This document shows positions 8,757 to 15,667 of a stretch of 64,000 nucleotides of DNA, piece by piece (the first letter of the stretch is position 1; each line of letters opens with the position of its first letter). The position numbers and the translations under genes are program-made. Source of the stretch: JAAYXE01 sp964391195 (GTDB taxonomy: Bacteria > Chloroflexota > Anaerolineae > Anaerolineales > UBA4823). The DNA lies in assembly GCA_964391195.1 (NCBI GenBank), contig CAYMLG010000003.1, positions 62,001 through 126,000 on the forward strand, given 5' to 3'. The notes beneath the pieces are model-generated. The model was not told where the DNA came from, searched no databases, and saw only the letters and a list, made by a program, of their open reading frames with translations.

Positions 8757-11056
8757 TCGGTTTTCCCCTTACCCAGCAGCACAGTAACCCCCAACATGAC
8801 GACGATAACCACCGTCACTTCTCCCACAGTGTCGAAACCCCGGAAGTCTGCCAGGATGGCGGTGACCGTGTTCTGGGCATGCGCAGCCTCTGTGAGGCGC
8901 ACAAATTCATCCGCGACACTCTCCCGGTTGGGTGTCTGCGAAAGCGTGCTCCAGGTGACAAAAAAGGCAAATACGCCGCTGAGAAAACCCACAAAGGTTT
9001 GCCGGCGGAACCGGGCGGGCAGCGCCAGTTCTTGGGAGAGGAGCTTCAGGACATTTACCGGATATAACAAATAGATACCGAAAAAGAAAAAGGTGGAGAT
9101 TGCCCCAACCAGGACCGAAACCAGGGCCGGGTTTGGCGCGCCCATCAGGGCCATGACCACGGTCAAGCCGGCGCTGACCGCCGACAAGCTCAATATCTGG
9201 GTCAGATGGTTGCGCGGGATGGCGACGAGCAGGGCCGACAGGCCTGTAACGATCAGAGTCAGGCCGAGCAGGAGTTCTTCACGGTTGACCGGCTGAAAGT
9301 TGAAGGCGCGCAGCGAGGGCGTGGCAAGCAGGCCGGCGCCTAACAGCAGCGCAGCCGGAAGCAGAATCGAGGTCAGGCGGTCTGCCAGGTTGCGCAGCTC
9401 AAAGCCGGAGATCGAGTCCGACAGCCGGTTGAGGCGATGGAGGCCGGCCTCGGTCATGCGCTCGGGACCGGCTAGCTGACCGGCTCGACTCACAGCCTGG
9501 GCTGCCCCGCGCCAGAGCGGCCGGGACAGGATAAGAATGGCCGCCAGGGTGTAGACGGAAAGCGCCAGCAGATTGACCGTCCGCAAGTCCAGGTGGTAAG
9601 CGAGTTGGAGCGGAGGGGTATTAGGGTTCATAATCCGTCCGGCAGCCTCGGCCAGGGCGGCGAAAGGTCCGGGGAACCACCCACCGGCGAACACCAAAAC
9701 AGCCAGAAGGGCCACGGCGCCGGTCATCTGCCGGGGAAGCGAGTGGACATCAGCGGATAGCGGGCCGAGGAAGATGCGGTTCCAGAAGCGCCAGGTATAG
9801 GCGAAGGTAAGCGCTGCATTCCCCACGGCTGCTGCGGTGAAAAGCACGCCAGCCTGGTGCGCGGCTTCGAAGAACAGCTCATCTTTGAAAAAGCCCAGGG
9901 TGAGGGGAAAACCCGCCAACCCCGCCGCCAGGACGCCACTGGCCAGGGCCAGAGCCGGCATACGCCGGGCGATCCCGCTCACCTGGCCCAACTCCTCCGC
10001 TCCGGTGGCTTCGGTCACAGCTCCGGCGGTCATGAACAGCCCGCTTTTGATCAAGCCGTGCGCCAAAACGTAGAAGGCGGCAGCCACGGGGCCGTACTCC
10101 CCATCCAGGCCGAGGAGATAGACCACATAACCATATTGAGCGATGGTGGAATAAGCCAACACCTGCTTAAAGGCGGCGGCGGTGAGGGCCAGGATGCCGC
10201 CAACCAGCATGGAGGACAGCCCAACCGCGACCAGAATGCCAGGGAGCAGGGAACTGAGATGGAACAGATCGTAGAACCGGGAGATAGCGAACACTCCGGC
10301 GGCGACCATGGCTGCCGAGTGCAAATAGGCGGAGACCGGAGTGGGGGCAGCCATGGCGCGGGGCAGCCAGAAATGCAGAGGCGCTTGCGCGCTCTTCGCC
10401 AGGGCGCCGATCGCGATCAGGCCCACGGCCCAGTCAAGGATCGGCCCCGGCTTGGCGGCGGATAAAATCAACGGCAGAGAAAACGTCTGGTACTCGAGGG
10501 AGAGGAGGACGATCCCCAATAGGAAGAGAATCGCCGAGATCCCGGTCACCAGCAGTGCCAACAGTGCTGCCCGGCGGGATTCTCCCTTCCACCGGTCGAA
10601 ACCGATAAGGTAATAGCTGGTGATGGCGGTCAGATCCCAAAAGATGAACAGGAGCACCAGATCCTGGGCCATCACCAGGCCGATCATCGCCGCCATGAAG
10701 AGCAGGATCAGGGCATAAAAGCGCGTATTTTCGATTTCAGAGCGCCCTTCATGTTGGAGATGTCGCGGCAGGTAGCCGGACGAATAAACCAGGATCAGCG
10801 TGCCGATCCCGCTGGCAAGCAGGGCGTACAGGGCGGCCAGGCCATCTAAAGAAAACGCCAGGCGCAGCCCCCAGGCGGGAGCCCAATCTAAGGAGACAGA
10901 ACCGCCTCCGGAAAGCCATGCATACAGCACGGCGACAAAGGTGAGCGCAGCCGATAGGATGGCCAGGGGCGGAGTCCATGCAGGGCGCCTCCAGCCGGTC
11001 AAAGCGACCAGGCCACAGGCGACTAAAGTCAAGATTAAAGGAAGCAGAATCAGCAT
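8753..11056 (-). CDS. mrpA: Mrp antiporter subunit A (NuoL-like with fused C-terminal domain)
   Basis: First gene of the operon and the largest antiporter subunit: 767 residues, about 20 membrane helices. The NuoL-like core fills roughly residues 1-500. The C-terminal part is the DUF4040/MrpB-like extension ending in the conserved VTAILADFRGFDTVGEVTVV. The helix-5 acidic residue, normally Glu (E140 in Bacillus MrpA), is Asp here (D141, in FWDLTAITSYYLIG), a conservative change. Start choice: ATG at 11056 has GGAG five bases upstream and leads straight into a hydrophobic helix. An alternative ATG at 11098 adds 14 residues and would leave an almost leaderless message. All seven genes are joined by 1-4 base overlaps or short gaps. 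Confidence 0.92.
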   Translation of the reverse strand: MLILLPLILTLVACGLVALTGWRRPAWTPPLAILSAALTFVAVLYAWLSGGGSVSLDWAPAWGLRLAFSLDGLAALYALLASGIGTLILVYSSGYLPRHLQHEGRSEIENTRFYALILLFMAAMIGLVMAQDLVLLFIFWDLTAITSYYLIGFDRWKGESRRAALLALLVTGISAILFLLGIVLLSLEYQTFSLPLILSAAKPGPILDWAVGLIAIGALAKSAQAPLHFWLPRAMAAPTPVSAYLHSAAMVAAGVFAISRFYDLFHLSSLLPGILVAVGLSSMLVGGILALTAAAFKQVLAYSTIAQYGYVVYLLGLDGEYGPVAAAFYVLAHGLIKSGLFMTAGAVTEATGAEELGQVSGIARRMPALALASGVLAAGLAGFPLTLGFFKDELFFEAAHQAGVLFTAAAVGNAALTFAYTWRFWNRIFLGPLSADVHSLPRQMTGAVALLAVLVFAGGWFPGPFAALAEAAGRIMNPNTPPLQLAYHLDLRTVNLLALSVYTLAAILILSRPLWRGAAQAVSRAGQLAGPERMTEAGLHRLNRLSDSISGFELRNLADRLTSILLPAALLLGAGLLATPSLRAFNFQPVNREELLLGLTLIVTGLSALLVAIPRNHLTQILSLSAVSAGLTVVMALMGAPNPALVSVLVGAISTFFFFGIYLLYPVNVLKLLSQELALPARFRRQTFVGFLSGVFAFFVTWSTLSQTPNRESVADEFVRLTEAAHAQNTVTAILADFRGFDTVGEVTVVIVVMLGVTVLLGKGKTE

Positions 11057-11110
11057 GGCGTCTCCATACTTGTAACCCCCTCGGCCAGCATAAAACATCC
11101 CCCTGCTTTG

Positions 11111-11139
11111 ATTATATTACGTTACAGCGATAATCGAAA
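11111..11139 (-). promoter_or_regulatory. putative promoter of the mrp operon
   Basis: On the minus strand TATAAT (11116-11111) is preceded by TTTCGA with a 17-base spacer. It gives a 5' leader of roughly 48 bases to the preferred mrpA start. Confidence 0.45.
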
Positions 11140-11181
11140 ACCCAGGCGGGAGAGGATGCTGTTCTGCTCCACCCCGCGGCA

Positions 11182-11832
11182 TCACTCCAGCTTCATTGCA
11201 TAACAGCGATTCTCGACCGGCTCCTGGATCAGAGGTTTCCACATGTAGGATGGGTGGGAAGAGATCAGTCGGAAACCCGATTTTTCGTAGAGCCTACAGG
11301 CGGCCACATTCAGGCTGGTGGTATACAGATGCACCCCGGGGATCCCCAGGCTGCGAAGCTGGGACAGGTATGCAGCGATCAGCCGCCGGCCCAGCCCGTG
11401 GCCGCGCCAGGCGGAATCGAGGTTGATATGCAGGTGCGCCGGATACACGGTCAGGTCGATCGGGGTGGAATCGTCCTGCCGCATTTCCTTCACCAGGCCC
11501 TTAATGTACCAGCGGGTTTTCGGGCCCTGGCGGTACCGGCCGGTCAGCAAGCCCCACAGCACGTCTGGGACCAGTTTGCGGGAAAAGATCCGCTGCTGGC
11601 GCCGGGTGTCCACACAGCCCGTCAAAAAGCCGATCACCTGCTCATCCGCGCAGGCTACCCAGGCGTGTTCGGGTTCGTAGTCTGTGTAGTAGCGATAGAA
11701 AGCGTCGTTGAACAACCGGCGGTCTTCCAGGTATGCTTCCACCGGCTCGCCAAAGAAGGCCGTATCGGCTGCGATCCGGAATAGGCCAGCCCGGTCGGCG
11801 GGGCAATAAGGGCGAATCGAGATATCTGGCAT
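11182..11832 (-). CDS. GNAT-family N-acetyltransferase
   Basis: 216-residue acetyltransferase of the Gcn5-related fold, transferring acetyl from acetyl-CoA to an unidentified amine. The acetyl-CoA pyrophosphate-binding motif A is WRGHGLGRRLI (about 141-151), preceded by the beta-4 strand LHINLD and followed by the motif-B-like NVAACRLYEKSGF. The N-terminal 20 residues carry the usual IRPYCPADRAGL start. GGAG sits seven bases before the ATG. It is divergent from the Cys-rich gene at 11887 with only 54 bp between. The substrate is not deducible. Confidence 0.82.
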   Translation of the reverse strand: MPDISIRPYCPADRAGLFRIAADTAFFGEPVEAYLEDRRLFNDAFYRYYTDYEPEHAWVACADEQVIGFLTGCVDTRRQQRIFSRKLVPDVLWGLLTGRYRQGPKTRWYIKGLVKEMRQDDSTPIDLTVYPAHLHINLDSAWRGHGLGRRLIAAYLSQLRSLGIPGVHLYTTSLNVAACRLYEKSGFRLISSHPSYMWKPLIQEPVENRCYAMKLE

Positions 11833-11870
11833 AGGGAAACTCCATGTGGTGGGCGGGAGAGCCTGCAGAC

Positions 11871-11879
11871 TGGTACAAT
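11871..11879 (+). promoter_or_regulatory. extended -10 promoter of the gene at 11887
   Basis: TGG TACAAT ends seven bases before the ATG at 11887. The transcript should therefore start at or next to the initiation codon, and no Shine-Dalgarno sequence precedes it. Confidence 0.5.
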
Positions 11880-11886
11880 AAAACCA

Positions 11887-12603
11887 ATGATCCCATCAAT
11901 CATATCCGACCTGCTCGAAGCCTGCAAGAAGTCCGGATGCCCGGTTTGCCGGGTGGAGAACCAGCGGGTCGAACACTATATCCAAAGCGTTTTTTACGAG
12001 AAGGTCAACGATCGGGAACTGCGCGCCTATCTGCGAGAGAGCCTGGCCTTTTGCAACCGCCATGCCTGGCAGGCGATGGAACCGGGCCTCAGCGATGCGT
12101 TGGGGGTAGCAATTATCTATAACGACGTGCTGGGGAACATGCTAAAACAGGTGCCGGCCGGGCAGCCGGACGGAGGAGCGGGGTTACGCATGCCCGGGCT
12201 GTTCGGCGGGGCGGGGCGGAACCTGGCAGAAGCGAGGCGCAAGCTGGTCCAGCGGCTCACTCCACGCCGTCCTTGTCCGGTTTGCGTGCAAGAGGAAGAA
12301 ATCCATCAGCTCGTGCTGTCTGAACTGCTCGAGGTCTACCACCGGGAGGACCTGCAGCGCGCATTAGAAGGCTCCAGCGGGCTGTGTTTACCCCACCTGC
12401 GCCAGGCGCTGGAAACGACACAGGATGATGCCACGCAGGCCGCGCTCATCGCTCTGGCGCGGGAGAAAATGGAAGCGCTGCGCGCGGAGTTGGGGGAATT
12501 TATCCGCAAGAATGATTACCGCTTCCGGGGCGAAACTTTCGGACCCGAACGAGACGCGTGGAAACGAGCGATCCGCATGGTCAACGGCGAAAAGAAAAGT
12601 TGA
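11887..12603 (+). CDS. Cys-rich protein, DUF6062-like
   Basis: 238-residue soluble protein of unknown function. It has two similar halves, each with a CPVC-type pair followed by a C(N/L)xxH element: CPVC at about 18-21 with CNRHAW at 57-62, and CPVC at about 134-137 with CLPHL near 172-176. The pattern suggests two bound metal ions or a redox role, though which is inference. The C-terminal third is helical and charged, ending in FRGETFGPERDAWKRAI. I believe this matches the DUF6062 family but cannot search for it. The gene appears leaderless, driven by the extended -10 at 11871, and is divergent from the acetyltransferase gene. Confidence 0.7.
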   Translation: MIPSIISDLLEACKKSGCPVCRVENQRVEHYIQSVFYEKVNDRELRAYLRESLAFCNRHAWQAMEPGLSDALGVAIIYNDVLGNMLKQVPAGQPDGGAGLRMPGLFGGAGRNLAEARRKLVQRLTPRRPCPVCVQEEEIHQLVLSELLEVYHREDLQRALEGSSGLCLPHLRQALETTQDDATQAALIALAREKMEALRAELGEFIRKNDYRFRGETFGPERDAWKRAIRMVNGEKKS

Positions 12604-12680
12604 GCGCATCCCCAAAAAGTGTTAGTCTCCCCGGGGTTCTACCTTCAGCCTGGGGCAGAGCAGTAGGAATCACCCCCATC

Positions 12681-12701
12681 AGTTAGGGGATATCCCTAAC
12701 T
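12681..12701 (+). terminator. 8-bp inverted repeat after the DUF6062-like gene
   Basis: AGTTAGGG (12681-12688) and CCCTAACT (12694-12701) flank a 5-base loop, followed by TTTGAAC. It may end the upstream transcript or act as an operator for the promoter just downstream. Confidence 0.35.
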
Positions 12702-12716
12702 TTGAACAGGCAAATC

Positions 12717-12750
12717 CCCCATTGAGGATCGAAAACCGAATAAATATACT
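12717..12750 (+). promoter_or_regulatory. promoter of the PRC-barrel lipoprotein gene (shared block)
   Basis: TTGAGG (12722-12727) and TATACT (12745-12750) are separated by 17 bases. The preceding CCCCA and the following AT..AAAACC are repeated almost exactly at 21625-21658 upstream of the LysM protein gene. Confidence 0.65.
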
Positions 12751-12753
12751 AAA

Positions 12754-12776
12754 CAATATCCATTTTCTGGATATTG
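12754..12776 (+). promoter_or_regulatory. inverted repeat at the start of the leader
   Basis: CAATATCC and GGATATTG form an 8-bp perfect hairpin with a 7-base loop, starting four bases after the -10 box. It would cover the transcription start, so either an operator or a 5' stem-loop that stabilises the message is possible. Confidence 0.4.
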
Positions 12777-12846
12777 TGGGATCGGCGCGGTGGTGACCGC
12801 CTCACGCCCACCAATTTGAGATTTTCGAAAAGGAGAAGAAACTCGT

Positions 12847-14112
12847 ATGATGAAAAAGGCATCTCTTCTACTAACTTTGCTGCTGACCTTCGCCCTGGTA
12901 CTTTCGGCTTGCGCTACCGGCGCCGATAATAATTCCGGGCTAAACAACGGATTAGATGAACCGGGGGTTGGCGATGATACCGGTTTTGGGGACGGTCTGG
13001 GGACTGAGCAACCCGGCTTAGGCGATGAGCTGGCGACTGAAGCACCCGACCAGGGCTTCGGTATTTCCACCGAGTCGGCTGCAGAACCCGGAGCAGGCGA
13101 CGGAACCACGTCTGAGCCGTCTGGAATGGGTGGGGTGACCCCAGAACCCGGAGCAGGCGACGTAACCACGACTGAGTCAGCCGGCGAAGCCGGCGGGCTG
13201 CCGGTAGCTGAGGAACCCGGCGCAGACCTCAACCGGGTTTCCAACCTGATTGGGCACCAGGTAACCGGACCAGCCGGTGAGGACCTGGGTTCGATCGATT
13301 CACTGATCGTGGATTCCCAGAGCGGGCAGATCGCGTACGCCCTGGTGCAGGCCGGCGATGCGCTGGAAATCGAGGATGAATTCGTAGCCATTCCCTGGAG
13401 CGAGCTGGATCTGATGGACGAGCCCGTGGCTGAGGAAGGGGTTGCTGACGATGACGGCGCTACCGCAATGCCTGGAGACGATACGACCGCCACGGAAACT
13501 GTGACCGATACGTCCGGGATCGCAGCCCCCGGGGAAACTCAGATCACGTACAGCGGGGATCTGGCCACTGTGCAAGAGTCCCCCGGCCTGACCGCCGATG
13601 ACCTGGGTGAAGGCGATATTCTCGCCGCCGGGTTCGACTCCGAACTCAGCAGCTACTGGGCTAACGAAGTAGCCAGCCTCCCGCAGACTGGGGCCGATGA
13701 GACCGCAGTTGGCATGATACGCCTGCGAGATGTGACTGACAAGCAGCTCACCAACGCTGAAGGAGACGACCTGGGTGATATCGAGGATATGATCATTGAC
13801 CGCGCCAACAACGCGATCTCCTGGGTGATCATCGGCAGCGGTGGGTTCCTGGATATCGGCGAAGAGCTCATCCCGGTTCCGTTTGAGATGCTGCGCATTC
13901 AACCCGAGCAGGACAACGCCAACGAGAGCGAGTTCATCCTGAACGCCAGCGACGCCGACCTTGAGAACGCGCCGCGTTTCCAGGGCGGGATGCCAGATAC
14001 TTCCCTGGAGGGCTGGGACACTGACTTCAGTTCCTATTGGGAGGGTATCCAACCGGTGGAAGATGCCGGGACGGATGCCGAATCTGCAACCGAGGACCTG
14101 GGCGATTACTAG
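12847..14112 (+). CDS. lipoprotein with two PRC-barrel domains
   Basis: 421-residue exported lipoprotein. A signal peptide ends in the lipobox LSAC with lipidated C22. Residues 25-125 are a low-complexity acidic, Gly/Thr/Pro-rich linker with a repeated EPGAGDG/VTT unit. Two PRC-barrel domains follow at about 128-188 (GHQVTGPAGEDLGSIDSLI) and 290-355 (KQLTNAEGDDLGDIEDMII). PRC-barrels are usually cytoplasmic (RimM, photosynthetic reaction centre H subunit), so placing two of them on a lipid anchor outside the membrane is unusual. GGAG precedes the ATG with standard spacing. The protein is strongly acidic throughout. Its role is unknown; a structural or ion-binding part in the envelope is only a guess. 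Confidence 0.82.
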   Translation: MMKKASLLLTLLLTFALVLSACATGADNNSGLNNGLDEPGVGDDTGFGDGLGTEQPGLGDELATEAPDQGFGISTESAAEPGAGDGTTSEPSGMGGVTPEPGAGDVTTTESAGEAGGLPVAEEPGADLNRVSNLIGHQVTGPAGEDLGSIDSLIVDSQSGQIAYALVQAGDALEIEDEFVAIPWSELDLMDEPVAEEGVADDDGATAMPGDDTTATETVTDTSGIAAPGETQITYSGDLATVQESPGLTADDLGEGDILAAGFDSELSSYWANEVASLPQTGADETAVGMIRLRDVTDKQLTNAEGDDLGDIEDMIIDRANNAISWVIIGSGGFLDIGEELIPVPFEMLRIQPEQDNANESEFILNASDADLENAPRFQGGMPDTSLEGWDTDFSSYWEGIQPVEDAGTDAESATEDLGDY

Positions 14113-14174
14113 GCCCGGCTTTGGCATGACATTCGCTTCCGCGCCGTAAGGAAACGGTAAGCACACTATCCCAA

Positions 14175-14207
14175 CGGGGGAGATCAGGATAAGCTTGATC
14201 TCCCCCG
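14175..14207 (+). terminator. 12-bp perfect hairpin
   Basis: Arms 14175-14186 and 14196-14207 are exact reverse complements around a 9-base loop, between the two PRC-barrel genes. There is no T-run, so it may be an attenuator or processing stem. Confidence 0.45.
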
Positions 14208-14268
14208 CACTGAATCGAAACGGGTCGCGAAGCTCAGGCCTGATCGGTTTGGGGAGAAGGAGGTTATG

Positions 14269-14952
14269 ATGTGGCTGAAACAAAACGCGAATGTGATCAC
14301 ACCCGCTGGAGATAAAGTGGGAGAAATCGACCGGGTGGTTATGGATCCGAATACGCATGAGATCACCCATGTGGTCATCCGCAAAGGGTTCCTGTTCAGG
14401 GAAGATAAAGTGCTGCCCATCCAATACCTGGAGAAGTCGGGGCAGGAGGAAGATGAGGTTCGGTTAAAGCCGGGTGTGGACGACCTGGAAGGCTTCCCGC
14501 CGTTTGAAGAGGAAGACTACCTCATCGCCGATGAAACTGAACTGCGCGACACCCCCTTCAGGGAAGAGGATAGCTACGCCTCGCCGCTTTACTGGATATC
14601 TTCCGGAAGCTGGATGCCCGTTTACGGGCCTTATTATTGGAACGCCTCCCAGTCAGTGGAAGCGGATGAAGCGATCGAGCGGATCACGCGTACGAACATT
14701 CCCGCCGGTACGGTGGCGGTCAAGGAAGGAGCGGACGTCCTCAGTTCGGATGGCAAGCATGTCGGCACTTTGAAACAAGTGCTCATGCAGCCGGGTACTG
14801 AGAAAGCCAGCCACTTTGTGATCCGCCAGGGAACGCTTTTCACCGAAGACAGGCTGGTCCCGTTGAAGTGGATTCAGTTCGTAGGGGAAGATCAAATCCA
14901 CCTGTCGGTGAACGCGCAATTTCTGGAATCACTGCCCGCTTACGAGGACTGA
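14269..14952 (+). CDS. two-domain PRC-barrel protein
   Basis: 227 residues, without signal peptide. It contains two PRC-barrel-like units, at roughly residues 4-75 (ANVITPAGDKVGEIDRVVMDPNTHEITHVVI) and 145-215 (GADVLSSDGKHVGTLKQVLM...ASHFVIRQG), joined by an acidic and aromatic linker. Each unit ends in the FL(F/T)xED(K/R)(V/L)(L/V)P motif seen in stress-type PRC proteins. Two adjacent ATG codons exist; the second (14269) is five bases from AAGGAGG, the first only two bases, so the second is preferred. It probably acts with the neighbouring lipoprotein, but one is outside and the other inside the membrane. Confidence 0.78.
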   Translation: MWLKQNANVITPAGDKVGEIDRVVMDPNTHEITHVVIRKGFLFREDKVLPIQYLEKSGQEEDEVRLKPGVDDLEGFPPFEEEDYLIADETELRDTPFREEDSYASPLYWISSGSWMPVYGPYYWNASQSVEADEAIERITRTNIPAGTVAVKEGADVLSSDGKHVGTLKQVLMQPGTEKASHFVIRQGTLFTEDRLVPLKWIQFVGEDQIHLSVNAQFLESLPAYED

Positions 14953-14994
14953 CCTCGCCATTGCCCTATACTTATAGCGCATCCTGTGAGTGAC

Positions 14995-15030
14995 TATGGC
15001 CCATCCCGAATTTAAGGATGGGCCATATTT
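14995..15030 (+). terminator. intrinsic terminator
   Basis: A 12-bp perfect stem (14995-15006 with 15016-15027) is followed by TTTATAT. It ends the PRC-barrel transcript ahead of the fur promoter. Confidence 0.75.
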
Positions 15031-15096
15031 ATATAACCGGCCTCAGGTGGGCCTGAGATTCCTTCAACACAAAAAACGAGAGCAATCAGAGTGAAT

Positions 15097-15163
15097 TTGT
15101 GACGTCTGTCCCACCGTCCTATGATAAGTGTCACCTTGAAAGAAAGGCCAATACGACTATGAT
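15097..15163 (+). promoter_or_regulatory. two candidate fur promoters
   Basis: P1 is TTGTGA (15097-15102), 17 bases, TATGAT (15120-15125). P2 is TTGAAA (15136-15141), 16 bases, TATGAT (15158-15163). P2 would start transcription inside the inverted repeat at 15167. Confidence 0.5.
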
Positions 15164-15166
15164 TAC

Positions 15167-15181
15167 TGCAAACGTTTTGCA
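15167..15181 (+). promoter_or_regulatory. operator-like inverted repeat before fur
   Basis: TGCAAA-CGT-TTTGCA is a perfect 6-3-6 inverted repeat positioned at the predicted start of promoter P2 and 15 bases before the fur ATG. It has the length of a 7-1-7 Fur-family site, so autoregulation is plausible, though it is not a classical Fur box. Confidence 0.4.
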
Positions 15182-15196
15182 ATAAGCGAGCAGGAA

Positions 15197-15628
15197 ATGG
15201 ATAACCTTATTCAAGAAACCCAATCCCGTATACAGGCCAAAGGCGGGCGAATGACCGCCCAAAGGCGTTTGATCCTCGAGACCCTCAGCCAGATGGAAAC
15301 ACACCCGACGGCTGAAGAGATCTATCACCTCGCCCGCCAGCAAGACCCGTCGCTGCACCTGAGCACCGTATACCGCACCTTACGCTGGCTGGAGCAAGAA
15401 GGCCTGGTGAAAGCCCGGCTTTTCAACGATGACTGCCGCAAGGAGCGGTTCGACCCGTCGCTTCCAGCAGAGCACTACCATTTCCTGTGTACCCAGTGTA
15501 AGCGGGTGATTGAGTTCGATACGCTGCTGGTCAACACGATCAAAGCTCAATTCGAACTACATTCCGGGGCCCAGGTTGAAGTAGGTTCTGTGGTCTTGTA
15601 CGGCCTGTGCGCTGCCTGCCGGGAGTAA
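15197..15628 (+). CDS. fur: Fur-family metal-dependent transcriptional repressor
   Basis: 143 residues. The N-terminal winged helix (about 10-85) has the recognition segment HLSTVYRTLRWLE. The C-terminal dimer domain (about 88-143) has metal ligands H93 and H95 in HYHF and the structural zinc pairs C98/C101 and C138/C141. It is directly upstream of feoB (39 bp), which argues for an iron-responsive Fur rather than Zur or PerR, but metal specificity cannot be read from sequence alone. An AGGAA ribosome site precedes the ATG. It is probably co-transcribed with feoB and the small Cys-rich gene. Confidence 0.88.
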   Translation: MDNLIQETQSRIQAKGGRMTAQRRLILETLSQMETHPTAEEIYHLARQQDPSLHLSTVYRTLRWLEQEGLVKARLFNDDCRKERFDPSLPAEHYHFLCTQCKRVIEFDTLLVNTIKAQFELHSGAQVEVGSVVLYGLCAACRE

Positions 15629-15667
15629 CAACTGGTAGATTAATCCACAACCGAGGAAGCATAACCC

